Shown here piece after piece: positions 34,116 to 43,072 of a DNA stretch of 64,000 nt; the first letter of the stretch is position 1, and every line of letters starts with the position of its first letter. The stretch lies in NCBI RefSeq assembly GCF_020880815.1, contig NZ_JAJITD010000006.1, forward strand, positions 124,001-188,000, read 5' to 3'. The notes beneath the pieces were generated by a model. It saw only the letters and a program-made list of their open reading frames with translations, had not been told where the DNA came from and made no database searches. A program made the translations under genes and the position numbers. Source of the DNA: Paraburkholderia sejongensis. GTDB taxonomy: Bacteria > Pseudomonadota > Gammaproteobacteria > Burkholderiales > Burkholderiaceae.

Positions 34116-34469
34116 CTACATGAAGCACGGCCCGAGCTTGCGCACCTCGACCGTGCACCAGCCCGCCGCCGGACAGGCCTGCGCGATTTCGAGCGCTTCC
34201 TCGCGGCTGTCGCAATTCAGCAGATAAAAGCCGCCGATCATTTCCTTCGCCTCCGCGAACGGGCCGTCGATCAGCTCCGGCTGATCGTTGCGGACCTGCA
34301 CGCGTACCGCTTCGTTCTGCGAAGTCAGCGATTCGGCCGCGCGCAGCTTGCCGCGCGCCTTCAGGTCGTCGGCGAAACGCAGCATCTGCGCATAGAGATC
34401 GCGGCCCGCGGCTTCGCCGCGCTCGCTGCGTTGTTCGACGGGTTCGACGATGAGCAGCATGTAGGACAT
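34116..34469 (-). CDS. YCII/DGPF-domain protein (copy 2)
   Basis: A 117-residue relative of the protein at 33480-33893. It has LIDGPFAEAKEMIGGFYLL in the same place and starts MSYMLLIVEPVEQRSER. GGAGA precedes ATG 34469. A 222-base gap separates it from copy 1, so it may have its own promoter. The two copies diverge strongly outside the DGPF segment. Confidence 0.85.
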   Translation of the reverse strand: MSYMLLIVEPVEQRSERGEAAGRDLYAQMLRFADDLKARGKLRAAESLTSQNEAVRVQVRNDQPELIDGPFAEAKEMIGGFYLLNCDSREEALEIAQACPAAGWCTVEVRKLGPCFM

Positions 34470-34824
34470 GATGTCTCCGCTAAGGCTCGGGTGGGATGCG
34501 CCGGCAATGGCGTCGGCTTTTTGCGTCGGCTTCGGCGTCAGGTTCGGCGCAGGACAGCGCCAGCCAGTCTAGCAAGCGGCAATCGCAGCGGCAAACGCGC
34601 CGCGGCAGAAGGGGCGGCGCACTCCCGCACTCCACTACGTACACTCGTCAGCCCACGCCCGCAGTCCCCTCACGATCGCCGCCCGCCACCCAACCCCCGC
34701 TTTGAAGTATTCTCCGAACTCCATTCGAAACCACGCTAAAAACGGCCGGGTTAGCGGCCGGACCGGCACCGCCGCTTCAAGCGGCCCGACGCTCATTCAA
34801 ACAATCCGAACCACGGGGAAATTC
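34470..34824. other. Intergenic region without a gene
   Basis: About 355 bases between the divergent DGPF gene and the large lipoprotein gene. Short open frames have no plausible start signals. A self-complementary pair CGGCCG...CGGCCG lies near 34742-34760. It should contain both divergent promoters, but I cannot assign boxes with confidence. Confidence 0.5.
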
Positions 34825-36789
34825 ATGCATCGATCGATCGTGCGTGGCGGCATCGCAGCCGCCGTCGCCAGCGTCCTTTTACAACTCGGCGGTTGCGGCA
34901 GCGGTGGCGATTCCGGCACCGGTTCGTCGAGCACGGCGCCCGCGACCACGACGTCGATCGGCGGCACCGTCGCGGCGGGCAGCGCGCTGGCCGGCGCGAA
35001 GCTCACGCTCATCGACGCGAGCGGCGCCCGGGCCACCGCGACCACCGACACGCAGGGCGCGTACAGCCTTTCCGTAAAAAACATGACGCTGCCGTTCTTC
35101 ATCGTCGCGAAGGACGCGAGCGGGCTCAGCGCGCCGCTCGTTTCGGTGGTCGCGAAGCTGCCGGCCGGCAGCGCGCCGGCCGTCGTCAACGTGACCACGC
35201 TGACCACCGCGCTCGCCGCGATGCTGACGAGTTCGGGCAATCCGCTCGACCTCGCATCGACCGGCACGCTCGCGAAAGTGACGCTGCAAGCGGTACAACT
35301 CGCGACCATCACGCTCGACACGATCCTCGCGAACCTGCTGCAACAGAACGGTATTCCGTCAGCCGGCTTCGATCCGGTCGGCGTCGCGTTCACGCCGAAC
35401 CACAGCGGCGCCGACGCGGTGATCGATTCGGTCTCGGTCGTCACGAGCGCCAACGGCGGCCGCACGCTGGTGTCGAACGCGGCGCCGGGCGCGGGCGTCG
35501 CGCTGAACAACAAAACCGCGATGGGCGCGGTGCTCGCCGCGCCGCCCGCGCCCGCGAACTATCTGGAACCGCTCGCCGCGCTGCTGACCGCGTGCGCGGC
35601 GAATGGCACGTTGAACGCCGCGTCGTGCACGCCGGCGCTCGACGCGTCGTTCAAGGAAAACGGCTCGACCGATCTCGCCGGCGCGCACGGCCTGACCGAT
35701 GCCCAGATGACCGGCGCGGTGTTCGGCTCGCCGAAGACGCTCGCGTTTTTCACGCGCAACGGCAAGCAGCTCGCGCTCGTACAGCTGCCGTTCACGCTCG
35801 CGAGCGGCCAGCCGGGTCTGCTGTACAGCATTGCGCAGGCGCTGGCGACGCCGGTCACGCTCGCCGGCGGCGCGCAGCTCGGCTGGGATCTGCTCGGCGA
35901 TCAGTCATCGTTCGCGGTCGCGCTCACGTCGCAACTGCAGCGCCGCACGTTCGTCGATACGCGCCTGAACGACGTGAACCGCTATGAAGCCGGACTCGAC
36001 ATCACGATTCCGACCGCGGCGAATCCGAACGTGTATTCGGCTTCGGTCACCGGGCCGGGTCTTGCCGCGCCGGTGTGGCTGATGCCGCACGCCGCGTCGG
36101 GCGACAACACGCTGGCTCTCGCCGATACCGCGTTGAGCGCACCGCCGGTCGCGCCCGCGACAACGAGCAGCAATACGTCGCTGTATCGCTGGTCGTGGCA
36201 GTCGTTGTCGTCGACGGCGAGCTTCAGCGCGCCTGCGTCGAGCGGCTATTACGCGGCGCAAGCGGTCGATGCGGGCAGCGTGCCGCTCTACTCGACCTAT
36301 ACGGTCACGTTCTACGACCGCAATGGCGTGCAGCTCGGGCAGTCGTCGGTGATCAATCCGGGCAGTGCGCTCAATGCATCGGCGGGCAACGCGGCGCAGT
36401 GGCCGACGCTGATCATGAACGACGCGACCACGCAGTTCCTCACGCCCGGCACCGCGCTCGCCGCCGCGCAGTACGCGCTGAGCATCACGTGGTCGACGCC
36501 GGTGGACGGGCTCGATCTGACGGTGCCGGTCAACTCGGTGCAAATTCAGGCGAGCGCGCTGGCGGGTTCGAGCTTGCAGCAGGTGAATGGCTTCTCCGCC
36601 GGTCAGCCGAACAATACTACGGCCGGCCAGTACCAGACGACGGTGAGCGCCGGTGTCGATTCGAGCGGGACGCAAACCTGCACGAATTGCCCGTTCCCGG
36701 CACTGGCGACGGGCGGCTCGCGCTCGATTCAGTTGCGCGGCGGACAGAGCGGAATCGCGTATTACGACGTGACGCAGTTCAACGATTGA
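34825..36789 (+). CDS. Large Ala/Thr-rich lipoprotein of unknown function
   Basis: A 654-residue exported protein. The signal peptide ends in lipobox LGGC (C24), followed by a Gly/Ser/Thr-rich linker. Residues about 45-120 look like a carboxypeptidase-regulatory-like beta-sandwich (SIGGTVAAGSALAGAKLTLIDASG). The rest is beta-rich without a recognisable catalytic motif, with a CTNC pair near the end (TCTNCPFPAL). Similar lipoproteins are seen on Burkholderia surfaces with no known role. GGGGA precedes ATG 34825; an in-frame ATG 41 codons earlier would hide the signal peptide. A strong terminator follows at 36908. Confidence 0.75.
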   Translation: MHRSIVRGGIAAAVASVLLQLGGCGSGGDSGTGSSSTAPATTTSIGGTVAAGSALAGAKLTLIDASGARATATTDTQGAYSLSVKNMTLPFFIVAKDASGLSAPLVSVVAKLPAGSAPAVVNVTTLTTALAAMLTSSGNPLDLASTGTLAKVTLQAVQLATITLDTILANLLQQNGIPSAGFDPVGVAFTPNHSGADAVIDSVSVVTSANGGRTLVSNAAPGAGVALNNKTAMGAVLAAPPAPANYLEPLAALLTACAANGTLNAASCTPALDASFKENGSTDLAGAHGLTDAQMTGAVFGSPKTLAFFTRNGKQLALVQLPFTLASGQPGLLYSIAQALATPVTLAGGAQLGWDLLGDQSSFAVALTSQLQRRTFVDTRLNDVNRYEAGLDITIPTAANPNVYSASVTGPGLAAPVWLMPHAASGDNTLALADTALSAPPVAPATTSSNTSLYRWSWQSLSSTASFSAPASSGYYAAQAVDAGSVPLYSTYTVTFYDRNGVQLGQSSVINPGSALNASAGNAAQWPTLIMNDATTQFLTPGTALAAAQYALSITWSTPVDGLDLTVPVNSVQIQASALAGSSLQQVNGFSAGQPNNTTAGQYQTTVSAGVDSSGTQTCTNCPFPALATGGSRSIQLRGGQSGIAYYDVTQFND

Positions 36790-36907
36790 GGTCGTTGGGG
36801 ACCGTTGGCGGTCGTGGGGGGCGTGGGCTTGCGACGTGAGGCTTCGCGACTTGCGCCGCGGTTGCTGAGAAGCGCCCGATTTTTTTAGGGCACTGCGCAA
36901 TGAATTA

Positions 36908-36950
36908 CGCCCCAAAGTCTGGACACAGGTCCAGGCTTTGGGGCGTTTTT
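36908..36950 (+). terminator. Rho-independent terminator
   Basis: Arms 36908-36924 and 36929-36945 form a long stem with one or two mismatches around a four-base loop, followed by TTTTT. It lies 118 bases after the stop of the lipoprotein gene on the plus strand. Confidence 0.8.
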
Positions 36951-37001
36951 CGTCAGACCGGCGCTGCGGTTCGCCGCGCACCCGGCGCGGCGGTTTTTCG
37001 T

Positions 37002-37475
37002 TCAAACCACCGCGTCCGCCAGCGCGCGCAACCGCGCCGAGCGCATCAAGCCTTCGATCATCCGCGCCTGCGCGCTCGCCAGTTCGCTCAGCGACGCCGT
37101 CGCCAACTGGCTGTCGAAAATCGCCAGCGCCGCGCACAGACGCGCGTATTCGTCGTCGTCGAGCGTCCATTTGCCGGTTTCGCGTTCGCGCGAATCCAGC
37201 CGCACCAGCGCCGCATGCGCTCGCTCGATCTCCGTCAGCAAATCGTCAGCGAGGCCGCCGCACGCGAGTTCCTGCGATACCAGCAGATGCCGGCTCAGCG
37301 TCGTGTGCAACGTGCGCGAGCCGTGGCCGCCGCGCAACGCGTCGAGCGCCGCGTAGGCTTGCAGCAGCATCGTCTGGGTCACCGGCTGGTGGGCGGTGCG
37401 GCTCGTGGTCAGCGCGCGTAATAACGGGGACATGGCCGGTTGGCCGTGCTTGCGGACTCGCGATTTGCTCGACAT
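37002..37475 (-). CDS. Conserved hypothetical protein, helical, about 157 residues
   Basis: A 157-residue, mostly alpha-helical cytoplasmic protein. It starts MSSKSRVRKHGQP and contains MLLQAYAALDALRGG, LADDLLTEIERAHAALVRL and SLSELASAQARMIEGLM. I do not recognise the family with confidence; similar Burkholderia proteins are sometimes labelled Fis-family regulators, but I see no helix-turn-helix. GGAGG lies about ten bases before the ATG. It is a monocistronic gene. Confidence 0.65.
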   Translation of the reverse strand: MSSKSRVRKHGQPAMSPLLRALTTSRTAHQPVTQTMLLQAYAALDALRGGHGSRTLHTTLSRHLLVSQELACGGLADDLLTEIERAHAALVRLDSRERETGKWTLDDDEYARLCAALAIFDSQLATASLSELASAQARMIEGLMRSARLRALADAVV

Positions 37476-37690
37476 ATCGATTCAACCTCCTCTCTTTGTT
37501 GCGCGCCCCGACTCCGGCACGCGACAACGGCAGACGCCGCGCTCAATCATCCGACGCATTGGGTGTCCGACAAGTTCACGAAATTCTATTTGCGACCTAT
37601 TAAGCCGGATTCAACAGACCGTAGCGTAGAACGCAATGCGCGCATATCGGTTCGAACCCCGCGGATGCAAGAGCGGTTTCGGCGACGCCG

Positions 37691-37723
37691 AAAAAAAACC
37701 CTGTCCCGCGAGGGACAGGGTTT
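37691..37723 (-). terminator. Strong Rho-independent terminator, minus strand
   Basis: A perfect 12-pair stem, arms 37712-37723 and 37696-37707 around a GCGA/TCGC loop, is followed on the minus strand by eight consecutive U. Nearest minus-strand gene upstream is the DUF1488 gene, 700 bases away, so it may end an independent small RNA. Confidence 0.85.
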
Positions 37724-37963
37724 GACAGGATGGAACAGTCGAACATGCGCGTGGATGCCTGCCGACCTATAACCACCAAACTTACAAGGCTGTTGCTACG
37801 AAACTACGAATTACCAAATGCACCTGCGATTACCGCACCTGCAATTTCTACCGCTTGGGCGTGATGCTCTTGCATGCGGTCCGGTCCCTCGTATCAAACT
37901 CACCTCGCCGCTACCCCCTGCTTCTTCGCGTTTGCCCTTTGAGTGGGTTGCACGCTGGTATTG

Positions 37964-38070
37964 CCTGTGTTGCACACTGCCTGTACTACGGACTGCGCAC
38001 TACCGACTGCTCATTGCCGCGAACTGCGTGCTACGAACTGCGTGTTGCAAACTGCCACTGCTAGCTACTG
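37964..38070. repeat. Seven imperfect 14-17-base tandem units ending in ACTG
   Basis: Consecutive units of 16, 16, 14, 17, 14, 14 and 16 bases each end in ACTG, for example CGTGCTACGAACTG and CGTGTTGCAAACTG. They are diverged, without spacers, and lie about 240 bases upstream (in the minus direction) of the terminator at 37691. Similar CTAC/ACTAC words continue less regularly at 37780-37860. Confidence 0.6.
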
Positions 38071-38421
38071 ACTGCCATCAACGGTACGGTTCAAAACACG
38101 ACGCGGGGGAATCGCGTCGATGGGCTCGTAATGCGTCGCTCCATGGAAATCAGTGTAGGGGAGCACGCGCGAATGCAATTGCGCGAAGCGAGGGGCATTG
38201 GCGCGTTAATTTGGCGAATGGATGTAACAGGGCTTTGGTCGGACGGATGCGGCGGGGCGCGAATCGTATCGACGCCTCGCGCAGCCGTGTTGACCCGAGA
38301 GAGCGAATACCCGGCCTGACGCCGCACTCCCGCGAAGCGAGCACGGCCGCACGCGAATGCGAGCACGGCCACGGCAGCGCTCGCCTCATCGCAAACGTGC
38401 CGCGCTTCTGAACCGTGAATT

Positions 38422-38694
38422 TCAACCGCGCGACGAAAAATCGGCGATCGTCAGCAGCACTTTTTCGCCGGGACGCGCGAGCATTTTTCGTTCGGCCACT
38501 GCGGTAATGCGTTTGCGGCCATCGGCAAAGGTCTTCAGAATGCGCGCCTCACCGGCGCCGCGTTGCAGCCAGAAGAACTGTTCGAGCGCCTCGCGCGTGA
38601 CCGCGCATTCGAGATCGCGACCTCGCGACGACAACTGGAAAATCACCGCGCGCCCATCCGCGGAGACGCTGGGTACCGCTTCGATCGTCGACAT
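38422..38694 (-). CDS. DUF1488 family protein
   Basis: A 90-residue protein typical of DUF1488: FQLSSRGRDLECAVTREALEQFF in the middle and an Arg/Lys-rich segment later (ADGRKRITAVAERKML). The function is unknown. The GGAGG-type purine run just before ATG 38694 supports the start. It is the first gene to the right of the gene-free stretch and could be the source of read-through into it. Confidence 0.8.
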   Translation of the reverse strand: MSTIEAVPSVSADGRAVIFQLSSRGRDLECAVTREALEQFFWLQRGAGEARILKTFADGRKRITAVAERKMLARPGEKVLLTIADFSSRG

Positions 38695-38816
38695 AGCCCA
38701 CCTCCCAACGTTGATCTGGACGTTCGCTTCATCACGCGAACGTCACCGGGAAACCGCTGTATCACTGCGGCGTCGCTAGTGCATGCACCGCGAGCCGACG
38801 CCGCCGCGTGAATCCT

Positions 38817-39212
38817 TTATTGCGCGATTGGCAGCGCGCTCTCGCTCGCGGTGAACGGCTCCGCGATGGACGCGTGACGCTTGCGCTCGTGCGCGCTGGC
38901 AACGGCTGCTGTTCTGAATAACGCATCGGGCGCGACATCGGCCGACACGCGCACCGGTCCATTGAACCAGCGCGGCCGCTCGATACAGAACTCGTGCAGC
39001 AGCACGTTCAACGCATCGGCGAGTGCCTGGGTGCCGCGCCGCACGCCGCGCGACGCGGCCGTGATAGCCAGCCACGAATGCGGCGGCCGCAGTTCGTGGC
39101 AAACGCCGTGCGGATCGGCAAAACGCAAACAGCCGGTGTCGGGATAGAACACGAGCGAGACGGCCTGGCCGGCGGCGTCGCGCGTGACGGTATGGGGTTC
39201 CGCGTTCAGCAT
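38817..39212 (-). CDS. Conserved hypothetical protein, about 131 residues
   Basis: A 131-residue cytoplasmic protein beginning MLNAEPHTVTRDAAGQ with VSLVFYPDTGCLRFADPHG and LADALNVLLHEFCIERPRW. No family is recognised with certainty. The frame is open much further upstream, but the earlier residues look like noncoding translation, so ATG 39212 is chosen; no good ribosome site is visible. It lies 122 bases upstream of the DUF1488 gene on the same strand. Confidence 0.55.
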   Translation of the reverse strand: MLNAEPHTVTRDAAGQAVSLVFYPDTGCLRFADPHGVCHELRPPHSWLAITAASRGVRRGTQALADALNVLLHEFCIERPRWFNGPVRVSADVAPDALFRTAAVASAHERKRHASIAEPFTASESALPIAQ

Positions 39213-39474
39213 CGTTCGTATGATTAGAGTGGTCCGCTTCGTTATCGAGCCAACGCCGCGCCGATCGGCCCGCGCTCGCGACAAGCGAACGATGCTTGAG
39301 CAAGTCGTATGCCCGTATGCGTGCCCCGGCTCGCCGCAACGAGCGCTCGCACTGCATCGCAAAGTGGAAAGGCCGCAACATAACCGCGTGGTAAAAAAGC
39401 GCAGCGGGCGCGACAATCGAAGACAATTGTTACCCGTGCTCGCGCACACCATCGAGCACCGCAACCTTGCCGCC

Positions 39475-39978
39475 ATGTCCGCCCCACCGCCTGCCCGACA
39501 ACCCGACCTGAGCCTGCGCCGCGCGCATGCGGGCGACGAGACGTTCCTGCTCGAACTGCGTCGCGCGACGATGACCGAACACCTGCTGCGCGCGGGCGAA
39601 CCGGTCGACGAAGCGACTCATCGCGCGCGCCTGCTCGATCGCTACGACGACGCCCAGGTCATCTGCGTCGACGGCGCGCCCGCCGGTCTGCTGAAGGCAT
39701 TCCGCAACGACGCCGGATGGTTCGTCGAACAGTTGCAGATCGCGCCGGCGTTTCAAAGGCGCGGCATCGGCGAACAGGTATTGCGCGTGGTCCTGCGCGC
39801 CGCCGTGGCCGAGTCGGTGCCGGTCGCGTTGCACGTGTTCAAGGACAATCCCGCCAAACGGCTGTACGATCGACTCGGCTTCGAAATCGTCGGCGCGGAC
39901 GATAGACAGTTTCACATGCGCGTTGCAGCGCGCACGCCGGCGGACACCGAAGCAGAACGAATGTCGGATAAAGACTGA
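39475..39978 (+). CDS. GNAT N-acetyltransferase
   Basis: A 167-residue acetyltransferase with LSLRRAHAGDETFLLELRRATM at the N-terminus, the acetyl-CoA loop QIAPAFQRRGIGEQVL (about residues 98-113) and VFKDNPAKRLYDRLGFEIVG near the end. The substrate is unknown. The start is ATG 39475 (MSAPPPARQ); an open frame continues upstream but opposes the hypothetical gene on the other strand. It ends six bases before the DOPA-dioxygenase-like gene, so the two are likely one transcript. Confidence 0.85.
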   Translation: MSAPPPARQPDLSLRRAHAGDETFLLELRRATMTEHLLRAGEPVDEATHRARLLDRYDDAQVICVDGAPAGLLKAFRNDAGWFVEQLQIAPAFQRRGIGEQVLRVVLRAAVAESVPVALHVFKDNPAKRLYDRLGFEIVGADDRQFHMRVAARTPADTEAERMSDKD

Positions 39979-39984
39979 TACGCG

Positions 39985-40347
39985 ATGAACTCTGATATGA
40001 CTTTTCGTGAACCGTCAGCCATCGAGAGCTGGCATGCCCACATCTATTTCGATGCGGCGAGCCGCGACGCCGCATGGGCGTTTCGCGAACAGATCGCTGC
40101 GCGTTGGGGCGAGCAATTGCAGATCGGCCGGTTTCATGAACGGCCGGTCGGCCCGCATCCAATGTGGTCCTATCAGCTCGCGTTCACGCAGGCGCAGTTC
40201 GCCGACGTGGTCGGCTGGCTGACGCTCAATCACGGCGCGCTCGATGTATTTCTGCATCCGAATACCGGCGATGCATTACGCGATCATCGCGACGCCGCCG
40301 TGTGGATCGGCCATTCGTATGAGCTGGTATTGAAGGCGCTGCTGTAG
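39985..40347 (+). CDS. DOPA 4,5-dioxygenase-family protein
   Basis: A 120-residue member of the small DOPA 4,5-dioxygenase-like family, whose fungal relatives open the ring of DOPA extradiol-style. Conserved His positions stand in WHAHIYFDA, GPHPMWSYQLAF and DVFLHPNTGDALRDHRDAAVWIG. Bacterial members are common and mostly uncharacterised. It follows the GNAT gene directly and converges on the HiPIP gene. Confidence 0.8.
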   Translation: MNSDMTFREPSAIESWHAHIYFDAASRDAAWAFREQIAARWGEQLQIGRFHERPVGPHPMWSYQLAFTQAQFADVVGWLTLNHGALDVFLHPNTGDALRDHRDAAVWIGHSYELVLKALL

Positions 40348-40397
40348 AGATAGATGCCGCGCGATGCGGCGGCGCGCGCCGCCGGCTTTGTCCACGC

Positions 40398-40718
40398 TCA
40401 CATATTCGAGTAAGCGCTGCACCAGCCGCGCGCCGCGACCTGCTTCTCGCCGAACAGCGTGCAGCCGCCAAACGGATCCGACGCGCTGCCCTGAAACAGC
40501 GAGCAATTCGCGCACGACTGCCCCGCCGCGAAGTTCGGGAATTTCGCCTTATCGACTTTCGACGCATCTTCGACATAACCCACCGCCTGCGCCTGCGGAT
40601 CGCTGACGCTGAGCGTGGCGGGCGCGCCCGCCGCGAATGCGGCACGCGAGAACACGAGCGACGAACCGACGCCCGCGCTCAGCAATAGAAAGTGGCGGCG
40701 CGATGTTTTCATTTTCAT
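40398..40718 (-). CDS. High-potential iron-sulfur protein (HiPIP)
   Basis: A 106-residue exported electron-transfer protein. The N-terminus KMKTSRRHFLLLSAGVG is a twin-arginine signal, needed because the [4Fe-4S] cluster is inserted in the cytoplasm. The cluster ligands are four cysteines in the HiPIP pattern: SCANC, GGCTLF and RGWCSAY. The mature protein would carry electrons in the periplasm. The start is ATG 40718 or the second Met two codons on. It lies 28 bases after the nitroreductase gene. Confidence 0.9.
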   Translation of the reverse strand: MKMKTSRRHFLLLSAGVGSSLVFSRAAFAAGAPATLSVSDPQAQAVGYVEDASKVDKAKFPNFAAGQSCANCSLFQGSASDPFGGCTLFGEKQVAARGWCSAYSNM

Positions 40719-40746
40719 TTGTTCCGATGGGGACAGACGAATACGC

Positions 40747-41481
40747 TCAATCGAGAAAGCGCGCGAACTGGCCGACCGGTTCGCGTTCGGTGCGCAACGC
40801 ATTGACCGGCGCGCTTTCGTCGGCGAAACCGAGCGACATGCCGCAGACGAACTGTTCGTTGTCGGGCAAGCCGAGATGCGCGGCAATCAGCCGATGAAAC
40901 TGGATGAACGCGGCCTGCGGACAGGTATCGAGTCCGCGGCCGCGCGCGGCCGTCATGATGGCTTGCAGGAACATCCCGTAGTCGAGCCAGCTGCCGCGCT
41001 CCAGACTGCGATCGATCGTAAACATCAGACCGACCGGCGCGCCGAAGAAGCGGAAGTTGCGCGCGTGCTGTTCGTGCATGCGGGCCTTGTCGCCCTTCCC
41101 GATGCCGAGCAGACCATACATGTCCCAGCCGATCTTGCGGCGCCGGTCGATGAACGGCGACAGCCACTGCTGCGGATAGTACGGATATTCCTCGCGATAG
41201 AGCGTGTCGCGCTGCGGGTCGTCATACGCGCCGAGCAGTTCGCGCGACAAACGCGCGAGCGCTTCGCCGGTCAGTACGTAGACCTTCCACGGCTGGGTAT
41301 TGGTGCCGGACGGCGCGCGGCTGGCCGCTTCGAGAATCGCTTCGAGGTCGGCGCGCGGCACCGGCGTGGGCAGAAACGCGCGGACCGAGCGGCGCGTCGT
41401 CAGCGCGGCATCGACGATATCTGCGCTGCTGGCAGCATGTGCGGGATGGACGGCATCGGCGGAATTGGCGGAAGAGGTCAT
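40747..41481 (-). CDS. Nitroreductase-family protein
   Basis: A 244-residue FMN-dependent oxidoreductase. The N-terminal FMN contact is in LTTRRSVRAFLPTPVPRADL, the central APSGTNTQPWKVYVLTG is the family signature, and GRGLDTCPQAAFIQFHRLIAAHLGLPDNEQFVCGMSLG is the C-terminal part, in pieces. Members reduce nitro groups, quinones or enones with NAD(P)H. Start chosen at ATG 41481. The head before residue 20 is Ala/Ser-rich. Confidence 0.88.
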   Translation of the reverse strand: MTSSANSADAVHPAHAASSADIVDAALTTRRSVRAFLPTPVPRADLEAILEAASRAPSGTNTQPWKVYVLTGEALARLSRELLGAYDDPQRDTLYREEYPYYPQQWLSPFIDRRRKIGWDMYGLLGIGKGDKARMHEQHARNFRFFGAPVGLMFTIDRSLERGSWLDYGMFLQAIMTAARGRGLDTCPQAAFIQFHRLIAAHLGLPDNEQFVCGMSLGFADESAPVNALRTEREPVGQFARFLD

Positions 41482-41558
41482 CGGCGGACGGCGGCAAGGC
41501 CAGCGGAAGTGGGGCTGCGACGATTCTAGCGCGTGCCGGCCGCAACCCGCGCGCGGGC

Positions 41559-42290
41559 CTACATCGTCCCTAGCACCGCCGCCGCCGCGATCGAGCCGAC
41601 CACCAGCACCACGCCGACCGTCTTGCGCTTGTTCAACTCGGTCCACAACAACACGCCGGTCAACGACAGCAGAATCAGACTGCCCGCCAGCGTATCGATC
41701 AGCAGCACCCAACCGACGCTGAGACCAACGCCTTTATGCAGATTCGTCAGCATCGCGAGAAAGGTGTTCGCGCTGCGCTTGACGGTCACATAGTTATTGC
41801 CGACCCAGTACTCGATCGACGTGTTCTCCTTCGGCGTCGCGAACGTCATTTGCCAGTGCTCCGGCTGCACGATGCTGCGCTCGCCCCACGCCACCGGACG
41901 CGCGGGCTCCTGCTGCATCCGCCCCGGCTTGCCGGCAAGTTTCAATTCCTGCTTCAGCCATTGCCCGAGCTCACGCGGCGTTTGCGGCGCCGGTTGCGGC
42001 AGCGGCACCTGCATCGTCGCCACTTGCGGCGTACCGGTCGAAACCTTCAGCGGGCCGGCGCGATGATTGAGAAAAAACCCGGTAGTGCCGAACAGCAGAC
42101 CGAGCGCGGCACCCCACAGCCCGACCCAGCCATGCACTTTGCGCAGCCATTTGATGAACGTCGCGCGGCGCGAGCGCTGCTGACGCGCTTTCAGTTCGTC
42201 GCCGGCGAGGCGCTGCCGGTCGTGATTGCCCGGTTTGCCGGGTTTGCCGGCCGCGGGCGGTTGAATTTCGATGAGGTCCGAATCGCTCAA
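41559..42290 (-). CDS. PepSY-associated membrane protein of an iron-uptake unit
   Basis: A 243-residue inner-membrane protein with helices at about 52-72 ([20 protein letters not shown]), about 188-210 ([21 protein letters not shown]) and at the C-terminus. The segment [12 protein letters not shown] and the final LLWTE match PepSY-associated TM proteins, which are encoded with TonB receptors and may transfer electrons to ferric siderophores in the periplasm. The N-terminal 45 residues are polar. Its ATG overlaps the stop of the PiuC gene by four bases, so translation is coupled. Confidence 0.85.
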   Translation of the reverse strand: MSDSDLIEIQPPAAGKPGKPGNHDRQRLAGDELKARQQRSRRATFIKWLRKVHGWVGLWGAALGLLFGTTGFFLNHRAGPLKVSTGTPQVATMQVPLPQPAPQTPRELGQWLKQELKLAGKPGRMQQEPARPVAWGERSIVQPEHWQMTFATPKENTSIEYWVGNNYVTVKRSANTFLAMLTNLHKGVGLSVGWVLLIDTLAGSLILLSLTGVLLWTELNKRKTVGVVLVVGSIAAAAVLGTM

Positions 42291-42970
42291 GTTTCGCTCC
42301 AGCTACGCAACAGATTGTGATAACAGCCGACGAGACTGCGGCGCGCGGTGTCGTCGGCCTGGGTGGCATTGAGCCGTTGAATCGCGGTGTCCATATCGAA
42401 CAGCAGCGCGCGCTGCGTATCGCTGCGCACGAGGCTTTGCACCCAGAAAAAGCTCGCCACGCGCGCGCCGCGCGTGACCGGCGTGACCTGATGCAGGCTG
42501 GTGGCCGGATAAACGATCATGTCGCCGGCCGGCAGCTTCACCTGCTGCACCCCGTAGGTGTCTTCGATCACGAGTTCGCCGCCGTCGTATTCGTCGGGCG
42601 CGCTCAGGAAAAGCGTCACCGACACATCGGTGCGCAGCTTCACGCCGTTCGGCAACACCCGCACCGCGCCGTCGACATGACTGCCGAACGTCATCCCGCC
42701 TTCGTAGCGATTGAACAGCGGCGGATAGACCTGATTGGGCAGCACCGCGCTGATGAACAGCGGATTGCGCTCGATCGCCGCGAGAATCACGTCGCCGAGT
42801 TCGCGCGCGACCGGCGTGTGTTCGGCGATCTGCTGGTTACGCTTGACGGGCGCGCCCTGATACCCGGCGGTCGCGCGGCCGTCGACCCACGCGTCGCCCG
42901 CGTGGTCGAGCCGCTTGCGCAGCGAGCGCACTTGCGCGGCGTCCAGTACGTTCGGAATGTGCAGCAACAT
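42287..42970 (-). CDS. piuC: PKHD-type Fe(II)/2-oxoglutarate hydroxylase
   Basis: A 227-residue dioxygenase of the PiuC/YbiX group. The iron ligands are H98, D100 (GSHVDG) and H160 (SLHQV), and R170 (TRGAR) would hold 2-oxoglutarate. These genes always sit with TonB-dependent siderophore receptors and PepSY proteins. It follows the receptor gene at 43073-45262 by 102 bases and precedes the PepSY gene by a four-base overlap. The role is probably processing of a bound siderophore. Iron control through the receptor promoter is likely. Confidence 0.93.
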   Translation of the reverse strand: MLLHIPNVLDAAQVRSLRKRLDHAGDAWVDGRATAGYQGAPVKRNQQIAEHTPVARELGDVILAAIERNPLFISAVLPNQVYPPLFNRYEGGMTFGSHVDGAVRVLPNGVKLRTDVSVTLFLSAPDEYDGGELVIEDTYGVQQVKLPAGDMIVYPATSLHQVTPVTRGARVASFFWVQSLVRSDTQRALLFDMDTAIQRLNATQADDTARRSLVGCYHNLLRSWSET

Positions 42971-43072
42971 GATGGGTCCTTCTCGTCAGCTTTTCGTAAA
43001 CAAAACCGTAAGCCTAACGCATGCGCCGGGTGCACGACAAAAACGCGCGCGAGCCGCGCACCCGGGCGCGGA

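Larger units (their letters stand above)
37476..38421. other. Gene-free region with degenerate repeats
   Basis: About 950 bases without a convincing coding frame on either strand. It contains a strong minus-strand terminator (37691-37723) and a run of short imperfect repeats (37964-38070), both annotated separately. Composition is less GC-biased than the neighbours. A small noncoding RNA read leftward through this stretch is a reasonable hypothesis. Confidence 0.6.

Noticed and set aside
34702..34824. Longer N-terminus of the large lipoprotein
   Set aside because: It would place 41 polar residues before the signal peptide, and the downstream ATG has GGGGA in front of it.
37964..38070. CRISPR array
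   Set aside because: The units are imperfect, 14-17 bases long and contiguous, without spacers, and no cas gene is present.
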